DNA from: HR10 sp964615335
Lineage (GTDB): Bacteria > Acidobacteriota > Blastocatellia > HR10
Assembly (NCBI GenBank): GCA_964615335.1
Contig: CAZTMT010000012.1
Location: 42,651-106,650, forward strand
DNA: 64,000 nt
Reading direction: 5' to 3'
Shown here: piece after piece, positions 59,206-64,000 of the stretch
How positions within the stretch are numbered: position 1 is the first letter of the stretch
Layout: every line of letters starts with the position of its first letter
Notes under the pieces: generated by a model
Database searches by the model: none
What the model was told of the DNA's origin: nothing
The model's input: only the letters and a program-made list of their open reading frames with translations
Made by a program: the position numbers and the translations under genes

Positions 59206-60234
59206 TCACCGGGTGCGTTCGATGGTGAACCGAGCGATGCGATCGAGAGCGTCTCGATAGGGGGAAGGAGCTAACACACGCAAACACGCCGAAGCGCGCC
59301 GCGCATAGAGGCGCGCTTCTTCTCGGGCTCGATCCATGACCCCTTCAGCTTCCAGGACAGCGACCAACTCCTGCCGCGGCACTCGCGTGTAGTCTCCATC
59401 GGCGAGGACAGTCCGCACCATCTCCACATGCTCGGGCACCCCGCGCTCGACCAACAGGATGAGAGGAAGCGTCAGCTTCCCCTCGCGCAGATCATTCCCC
59501 GCCGGTTTGCCCAGACTCTCCTCGTCCGCGATGAAGTCCAGCACGTCATCAATCAATTGAAAGGCCGTGCCCAGATGCATCCCATACTCGCGCAAGGCGC
59601 GCCTCTCCGAGGGCGAAGCTCCTCCCAGAATCCCTCCGATCTCCGCGCACGCGCTGAAGAGATAGGCCGTCTTCCGCTGCAGGATCTCGAAATAGCGCTC
59701 GCGCGTGATGAAGAGATCCCCGATGTGCTCGAGCTGAATCAGCTCCCCCTCGGTCATCTTCCGCGTGATATGCGTCAGCAGATCCAGGATCTCGAAATCT
59801 CGTTCTTCCAGAGCCATCTCGAAGGCGCGCATGTAGAGCCAATCGCCCATGAGCACGGTGATCTGGTTCCCCCACCGCGCATTCACCGAAGGTCGTCCGC
59901 GTCGCAGTTGGGCTCCATCAATGATGTCATCGTGCACGAGCGTCGCCGTGTGAATGAATTCGACGACAACAGCCATCCGAATGGTCGAGGGCGTGATCGG
60001 ACGTCCCCAGAGCTTGGAAGCCAGAAGCAGGAGAGCGGGGCGAATGCGCTTCCCCCCTCCATCCCTCACATAACGCCCGATCTCGGCGATGAGCGGGATC
60101 TCGGAGGAGATCTGGCGGGCGAACTCCTCCTCGAACACCGATAACTCCTCTCGAATGAGCGAGAATATTTCCGCTGCCGAAGACACCTCCGGTCGCACCG
60201 CCCCGATCCGATTCTCGACTCTGCGCTGCGACAT
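59206..60234 (-). CDS. long-chain polyprenyl diphosphate synthase
   Basis: A 342-residue trans-isoprenyl synthase. The first Asp motif is DDIIDGAQLRRG, with small Ala at -5 (TATLVHDD) as in medium/long-chain enzymes; the second is DDVLDFIADE. It probably makes the C35-C45 side chain of the respiratory quinone, extending the product of ispA at 52596-53510. A few N-terminal residues beyond the family start are present. It heads the minus-strand run to lnt, with a possible promoter at 60277-60306. Confidence 0.92.
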   Translation of the reverse strand: MSQRRVENRIGAVRPEVSSAAEIFSLIREELSVFEEEFARQISSEIPLIAEIGRYVRDGGGKRIRPALLLLASKLWGRPITPSTIRMAVVVEFIHTATLVHDDIIDGAQLRRGRPSVNARWGNQITVLMGDWLYMRAFEMALEERDFEILDLLTHITRKMTEGELIQLEHIGDLFITRERYFEILQRKTAYLFSACAEIGGILGGASPSERRALREYGMHLGTAFQLIDDVLDFIADEESLGKPAGNDLREGKLTLPLILLVERGVPEHVEMVRTVLADGDYTRVPRQELVAVLEAEGVMDRAREEARLYARRASACLRVLAPSPYRDALDRIARFTIERTR

Positions 60235-60276
60235 CGCTCCTCCGCCCCCCCTCTCCCGCCGGTGAAAGAGGCATTT

Positions 60277-60306
60277 ACTGTATCACAAGACCGGCGAACC
60301 GACCAA
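60277..60306 (-). promoter_or_regulatory. possible promoter of the long-chain prenyl synthase gene
   Basis: Minus strand TTGGTC (60301-60306), an 18-base spacer and TACAGT (60277-60282), about 40 bases before the gene. Consensus match is modest. Confidence 0.35.
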
Positions 60307-60312
60307 GCGGCT

Positions 60313-60750
60313 TCAGGCTCGGTACCACTCCGCCGGAACGTGGGGCCGACACGCCGGATCTTCGAAAAAGCCGCGCATCAGGGTGATCTCCGGCTCGGCC
60401 CGATCTCCAAAGACGACCGTGACCAGATCGAAGCGATACGGCACCGAATCCAAGCGCAGCCAATGGCGATACGCCCGCGCCGCGCGCGAGAGGGCGCGCT
60501 GCTTTCGCCGATCCACGCTGGCCTCCGCGCGCGCGATGTCCTGCGAGGTCCGCGTCTTGACCTCCACAAAGGCCAGAACATCGCCATCGTAGGCGACAAT
60601 ATCCAGCTCACCCAAGACGAGCGCCCCGCGGAGATTTCGCCCAATAGGGATCCTCACGTGAGTCGCGACGATCCGATACCCCTCACGACGCTTCAGGAAC
60701 TCGAGCGCGAAGCGCTCCCCGCGCTCTCCCACATCTCCGGACGCTCTCAT
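60313..60750 (-). CDS. YraN/UPF0102 nuclease-fold protein
   Basis: A 145-residue protein of the UPF0102 family: GERGERFALEFLKRREG, then the endonuclease-like D...ExK core GELDIVAYDGDVLAFVEVKTR, and a YRFDLVTVVFGD strand. The fold is that of Holliday-junction-resolvase-like nucleases, but no activity is established for the family. I chose the ATG at 60750, which overlaps the upstream stop (ATGA). Confidence 0.92.
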   Translation of the reverse strand: MRASGDVGERGERFALEFLKRREGYRIVATHVRIPIGRNLRGALVLGELDIVAYDGDVLAFVEVKTRTSQDIARAEASVDRRKQRALSRAARAYRHWLRLDSVPYRFDLVTVVFGDRAEPEITLMRGFFEDPACRPHVPAEWYRA

Positions 60751-61622
60751 TCTCTGCGCCTCCAGACGGTGAGGATTCGCCGCTCGCGCGTCGTCCATTC
60801 GAAACGCATCCGGTCCCGCTCAATCTCCACATTCTCGAACGTCTGCGGTTCGCCCGTCATCTCCGGGAAGAAGGAGAAGACCGGTGTCAGATGAAGGCGA
60901 CTTCCCTCCAGGCGATATTCCCCCACGCTCCCTTCGACGTCGCGCACCAGCTCAAGCAGCTCCCGTTTGGAATACTCGGCGAGCTTCTTCCGAGTCGGCG
61001 GACGCCGATCGGGAGCGACGACCCACAGCGCATAGTGCGAGCGGGTGAAGAGCAGAAAAGCGCCAGGCGTCAGAGGGCGTCCCGTCGCCAGATCGCGCGC
61101 CGATTCGAGCAACCAGGCGCCTTCGGCCGAGCTTCTCCCGGCTGGCTCCGCCGGGGAAGCCGCGTGGGGACGCAGGTTGAGGTCCACGCGCGTGAGGCGC
61201 CACCCTCCGCGCTGCCGTTCCGCCCAAAACGCGGCGTATCCCGTATAGGAGAGCGCGGTCCCATGAGCCGTCTTCTGCACATAGCGCGCCTCCGCTTCGG
61301 CGCGCGCCAGCGCACCCGTCACGCGCACTTCGATATGTTCAAGCTGCAGTTCGGAAGCGGGAAAATTTTGAGACAGGACGCGCGCGTGCTCGGCGACCTC
61401 TTCGATCCCCCGATCGCGCCGACCGAGGCTGACCAGGACAAGCGAAGGGGCACATGTTCGGCGTAGCGCCTCGGCATCGCCCGCCAGCCATCCGCGACGA
61501 AACTCCTCCAGGAGACGACGCACCTCGACCTCCGGAAAGGGGGCTCGCGGACGTTGTCCTTCCCCCAGACTCGCCCACAACACAATCCCCAGAAGTCCTC
61601 CGATCACACCCCAGCGCGTCAT
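60747..61622 (-). CDS. exported NTF2-like (DUF4440/SnoaL-type) protein
   Basis: A 291-residue protein with an N-terminal signal peptide (about 1-22). Residues 30-155 fit an NTF2-like cone fold (FRRGWLAGDAEALRRTCAPSLVLVS, then AEAEARYVQKTAHG and WRLTRVDLNL). The C-terminal 130 residues (GAWLLESARDLATG, FLLFTRSHYALWVVAP) resemble a lipocalin-like DUF domain that often stands alone in soil bacteria. Fusion of the two is notable. No enzymatic role can be inferred. AGGAGGTGA precedes the ATG. Confidence 0.78.
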   Translation of the reverse strand: MTRWGVIGGLLGIVLWASLGEGQRPRAPFPEVEVRRLLEEFRRGWLAGDAEALRRTCAPSLVLVSLGRRDRGIEEVAEHARVLSQNFPASELQLEHIEVRVTGALARAEAEARYVQKTAHGTALSYTGYAAFWAERQRGGWRLTRVDLNLRPHAASPAEPAGRSSAEGAWLLESARDLATGRPLTPGAFLLFTRSHYALWVVAPDRRPPTRKKLAEYSKRELLELVRDVEGSVGEYRLEGSRLHLTPVFSFFPEMTGEPQTFENVEIERDRMRFEWTTRERRILTVWRRRE

Positions 61623-61721
61623 GCGTTCACCTCCTCATCGCAGGGCGATGAGCGCGATCCCCCGATCGCTCCCTGTGGATCCCCACGCCTTTCGCCCGGT
61701 ATCTCACATTCGGTCTTCGCC

Positions 61722-61750
61722 TTGAGAAAGTCGCCGAAACCGTGTTTAAT
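61722..61750 (+). promoter_or_regulatory. promoter of the HD-domain gene / folD
   Basis: TTGAGA (61722-61727), a 17-base spacer and TTTAAT (61745-61750). The leader to the HD gene would be about 85 bases. Confidence 0.55.
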
Positions 61751-61770
61751 ATTCGGCTGATTGGCTCGTC

Positions 61771-61799
61771 ATTATACCATCCATCCGTCGGACGCTGAA
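61771..61799 (-). promoter_or_regulatory. possible promoter of the NTF2-like/yraN genes
   Basis: Minus strand TTCAGC (61794-61799), a 17-base spacer and a perfect TATAAT (61771-61776). It implies a leader of about 145 bases before the NTF2-like gene; apart from the opposed HD promoter at 61722-61750, I see no structured element there beyond a short GC-rich hairpin. Confidence 0.4.
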
Positions 61800-61843
61800 G
61801 AAGAGAAGATGCGACGCGCCTGGCCGAGGAGGAAGGATCTATC

Positions 61844-62431
61844 ATGCCGACGCGTGAAGAGGCTTATGCGCTGCTTCGCGAATACACCCGCAGCGAGAGC
61901 TTGATCAAACACGCCCTGGCTGTTGAGGCCGTCATGCGCGCCTTCGCCCGGCACTACGGTGAGGACGAGGAGAGTTGGGGAATAGCCGGTTTGCTTCACG
62001 ACTTCGATTACGAACGGTATCCGAATCCCCCCGACCATCCCCTGCGAGGAGCTGAGGTTTTGCGCGCGCGAGGGTATCCGGAAGAGATTGTGCGCGCCAT
62101 TTTGGGCCATGCCGATCACACAGGCGTTCCGCGTGAGACGTTGCTCGCCAAAGTCCTCTACGCCGTAGATGAGCTGACAGGCTTCATCATCGCGTGCGCG
62201 CTGGTACGCCCTTCGCGCAGTCTGGACGACCTGTCGGTCGCCTCGGTCCGCAAGAAACTCAAAGACAAAGCCTTCGCGCGAGGCGTGGATCGCGCTCTGG
62301 TTTTCCGGGGCGCCGAAGAGCTGGGGATGGATCTGGACGAGTTGATCGCGCGCATCATCTCCGCTCTGCGCCCCGTGGGGGAACATCTGGGATTAAACCG
62401 TCTCAGCTCGGAGGAGGAAGACGCCTCATGA
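61844..62431 (+). CDS. HD-domain (HDIG-type) phosphohydrolase family protein
   Basis: A 195-residue single-domain HD protein: His in LIKHALAVE (about 22), LLHDFDYERYP with the HD pair at 52-53, HADHTG and a final Asp in VDELTG give the metal set. Proteins of this size are usually annotated as putative hydrolases of nucleotides or phosphate esters; no substrate is known. It overlaps folD by 4 bases (ATGA), so it may act in nucleotide or one-carbon metabolism. Confidence 0.9.
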   Translation: MPTREEAYALLREYTRSESLIKHALAVEAVMRAFARHYGEDEESWGIAGLLHDFDYERYPNPPDHPLRGAEVLRARGYPEEIVRAILGHADHTGVPRETLLAKVLYAVDELTGFIIACALVRPSRSLDDLSVASVRKKLKDKAFARGVDRALVFRGAEELGMDLDELIARIISALRPVGEHLGLNRLSSEEEDAS

Positions 62432-63366
62432 CCGCACAACGGCTCGATGGCTTGGCCATCGCCCGAGAGATCAAAAAGGAAGTCGCCCGCGAGGTCGAAG
62501 CTCTCATCCGTCAGGGCATCCGCCCGGGCCTAGCGGCTGTGCTCGTGGGAACGAATCCGGCTTCTCAGGTCTACGTCACCAACAAGGTGAAGACCTGTCA
62601 GGAGCTGGGCATTTACTCGGAGAAGCACGAGCTGCCGGAGACGACGACGACCGAGCAGTTGCTCGATCTGGTCTCCCGCCTGAACGCGCGCGAGGAGATT
62701 GATGGCATCCTCATTCAACTGCCTCTGCCCCAGCATATTGAGGCGCGGCGCGTGCTCGATGCTGTAGATCCGGCCAAAGACGTGGATGGCTTTCACCCGA
62801 TGAACGTCGGTCGGCTCGTGCGCAATCAGGAGACTCTGGAGCCCTGCACTCCAGCCGGGATCATCGAACTCTTGCGGCGGACGCAGATCCCGATCGAAGG
62901 ACAACGGGCCGTCGTCATTGGCCGCAGCGATATCGTGGGAAAGCCGCTGGCCCTGATGCTTCTTCACCGTCACGCGACGGTCACCATCTGCCACAGTCGC
63001 ACGCCGCAGTTGGCCGAGATCGCGCGCCACGCCGATATCCTCATCGCCGCGATCGGACGGGCGGCGATGATCACCGCCGAATATGTCAAGCCTGGAGCCG
63101 TCGTCATTGACGTGGGAATCAACAAGGTGACCGATCGCGCGGATGTCGAACGCCTCTTCGGGCCGGATCCGAAGCGCCTGAGCGAAGTGGAATCCAAAGG
63201 CTACACGCTCGTCGGCGATGTGCATCCCAGGAGCGTCGCCTCGGTAGCCGGTTACCTGACTCCCGTGCCCGGAGGCGTCGGCCCTCTGACCATCGCCATG
63301 CTCATGAAAAATACGGTCAAGGCCGCGCGCTGGCGGCGCGCCCTCGCTCATGCCGCCTCGGCCTGA
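62428..63366 (+). CDS. folD: bifunctional methylenetetrahydrofolate dehydrogenase/cyclohydrolase
   Basis: A 312-residue FolD converting 5,10-methylene-THF to 10-formyl-THF. The catalytic Tyr/Lys segment is YVTNKVKTCQELGI, followed by DGILIQLPLP, the AKDVDGFHP loop, the NADP motif VIGRSDIVGKPLALML and the end block TPVPGGVGPLTIAMLMKNT. ATG 62428 overlaps the HD gene stop; the longer in-frame ORF starts inside that gene and is rejected. It supplies one-carbon units for purines and formyl-Met. Confidence 0.95.
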   Translation: MTAQRLDGLAIAREIKKEVAREVEALIRQGIRPGLAAVLVGTNPASQVYVTNKVKTCQELGIYSEKHELPETTTTEQLLDLVSRLNAREEIDGILIQLPLPQHIEARRVLDAVDPAKDVDGFHPMNVGRLVRNQETLEPCTPAGIIELLRRTQIPIEGQRAVVIGRSDIVGKPLALMLLHRHATVTICHSRTPQLAEIARHADILIAAIGRAAMITAEYVKPGAVVIDVGINKVTDRADVERLFGPDPKRLSEVESKGYTLVGDVHPRSVASVAGYLTPVPGGVGPLTIAMLMKNTVKAARWRRALAHAASA

Positions 63367-63405
63367 GCGGAGGCTTCGAATCCTGCGGAGAAAGGAGGAC
63401 AGACG

Positions 63406-63828
63406 ATGCGACGCATCCCCCCACATCTGAAGGAGTTTTGTCGAAGCCAGAAGATCCTGCGCCTGGCCTTCCTCGATGGGAAGGGGAATCCTCACGTCCT
63501 CCCCCTCTGGTTCGTCACCTTCGGCAACGACTTCTTCTTCGGAACGGATCGCGAGAGCGCTAAAGGGAGAGCGCTCCGTAAAAATCCGCGCGTCGGATGG
63601 CTCATTGACGGAGGCGCGAGCGTACGCACCTACAAAGGTGTTTCGTTCTGGGGACGAGCTGAAGAAGTGACGGACCCGCGCCTGTGGCGAAAGGTGTGGC
63701 GCGCCCTGGGTACCAAATACTACGGCTCGCCCCAGAGCCGCGCCTTTCAAGAACTCTACACGCCGGAGACGCTCATCGTTCGTCTCCGTCCCGAAGGCGT
63801 TTTCTTCTGGGATTACAGCCAGTCATGA
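63406..63828 (+). CDS. pyridoxamine 5'-phosphate oxidase-fold (PPOX/FDOR) protein
   Basis: A 140-residue split-barrel flavin-binding protein: FCRSQKILRLAFLDGKGNPHVLPLWF is spread over residues about 11-37, then FFFGTDRESAKGRALRKNPRVGWLID and a VSFWGRAEEV strand. The group includes FMN-, heme- and F420-binding members; because the window also encodes CofG and CofH, an F420-dependent (FDOR-B-like) role is a real possibility but cannot be decided by eye. GGAGG lies 9 bases upstream of the ATG. It is 39 bases after folD. Confidence 0.85.
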   Translation: MRRIPPHLKEFCRSQKILRLAFLDGKGNPHVLPLWFVTFGNDFFFGTDRESAKGRALRKNPRVGWLIDGGASVRTYKGVSFWGRAEEVTDPRLWRKVWRALGTKYYGSPQSRAFQELYTPETLIVRLRPEGVFFWDYSQS

Positions 63829-63863
63829 CGTCCTCCTCAGGACCTCTCCCATTCACCGGAAGA

Positions 63864-63925
63864 GAGCCCGCCACAGCAAGCGACAGAGAATAGCCTGGTG
63901 TGAAGCAGTAGCGGAAGCTCCAGGT
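63864..63925 (+). repeat. intergenic structured repeat, copy 1 (degenerate)
   Basis: This copy shares with copy 2 a start GAGCCC, the core GCGACAGAG-ATAGCCTGG-GTG-AGC (63880-63906) and GCGGAA. It ends in CCAGGT, which can pair with CCTGG to form a stem. It differs from copy 2 at several positions and lacks the perfect AGCCCTC/GAGGGC arm. Confidence 0.7.
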
Positions 63926-63949
63926 GAGACCGAACCTCCATTCCACAGA

Positions 63950-64000
63950 GAGCCCTCGAAGAGGGCGACAGAGGATAGCCTGGGGTGGAGCGAAGCGGAA
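63950..64000 (+). repeat. intergenic structured repeat, copy 2 (cut by window edge)
   Basis: GAGCCCTC-GAA-GAGGGC forms a small hairpin, followed by the same GCGACAGAG-ATAGCCTGG-GTG-AGC core (63965-63991) and GCGGAA. The second arm (complement of CCTGGGGT) would lie just beyond the edge. The two copies are about 85 bases apart in the same orientation. Similar GCGACAGA...GATAGCC...GGAGCGAAGCGGAA elements are common in intergenic DNA of several environmental phyla. Confidence 0.72.

Noticed and set aside
1..64000. CRISPR arrays, insertion sequences, phage genes, tRNA genes
   Set aside because: I looked for regular direct repeats, transposase or integrase motifs and T-arm signatures; only the tmRNA T-arm and the two terminal repeats were found.

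Overview
The window is a 64 kb piece of a GC-rich, densely coded bacterial chromosome with a diderm (Gram-negative type) cell plan: ExbB/ExbD/TonB-family energisers, a TolC-type outer-membrane factor, an Oar-like TonB-dependent receptor with an N-terminal carboxypeptidase-regulatory-like domain, apolipoprotein N-acyltransferase and diaminopimelate epimerase-like genes. The Oar-like receptor, the secreted VWFA-related protein and the many exported peptidases together suggest Acidobacteriota, possibly class Blastocatellia. That placement is inferred from gene content, not from a marker-gene tree. No phage, insertion sequence, CRISPR array or tRNA was seen; the only stable RNA found is tmRNA. About 60 protein genes are supported, and no gene-free stretch exceeds 300 bases once tmRNA is counted.

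Layout. 2-5916 (+): tail of an unknown gene, a possible 39-residue coupled ORF, dipeptide-type ABC permeases, a VWA protein and an M20 peptidase. 5866-13980 (-): a tandem-TetR regulator, then a TonB-dependent receptor, aldehyde dehydrogenase, alpha/beta hydrolase and alcohol dehydrogenase packed as one apparent uptake-and-oxidation operon. 14257-21332: quinone oxidoreductase, TolC-like protein, AbgB-like amidohydrolase and M14 carboxypeptidase. 21427-29779 (+): a long run plsC, YprB-like nuclease, cofG, cofH, tgt, yajC, secD, secF. 29943-33331 (+): a TonB-type unit (TonB-like, ExbB, two ExbD, TPR protein) with a good promoter and a clear terminator. 33486-37437: rel/spoT, ridA, rpmB (-) and a SurA-like lipoprotein. 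37425-44915 (-): comF, DUF2007, dapF-like, HIT, prmC, an exported unknown, rph, a coiled-coil protein, tmRNA, a CDF transporter and an aldo/keto reductase. 44975-53510 (+): amidohydrolase, NAD-type isocitrate dehydrogenase, M28 peptidase, APC permease, xseA, xseB, ispA. 53419-61622 (-): lnt, SPOR protein, slipin, NfeD protease, two unknowns, long-chain prenyl synthase, yraN and an NTF2-like protein. 61844-64000 (+): HD protein, folD, a PPOX-fold protein and two copies of a structured intergenic repeat.

Working together: the window combines housekeeping functions (protein export, stringent response, trans-translation, isoprenoid and lipoprotein synthesis) with a peptide- and organic-compound-scavenging outlook (dipeptide permeases, M14/M20/M28 enzymes, amino-acid permease, TonB uptake). 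FO synthase genes (cofG/cofH) point to a deazaflavin cofactor (FO or F420).

Best candidates for something new: the TonB receptor-dehydrogenase operon behind a tandem-TetR gene; a DapF-like protein with Ser at both catalytic Cys positions; a 39-residue ORF coupled at both ends; an xseA promoter that predicts a leaderless mRNA; and two adjacent proteins of unknown function beside the NfeD/slipin/Lnt membrane cluster.
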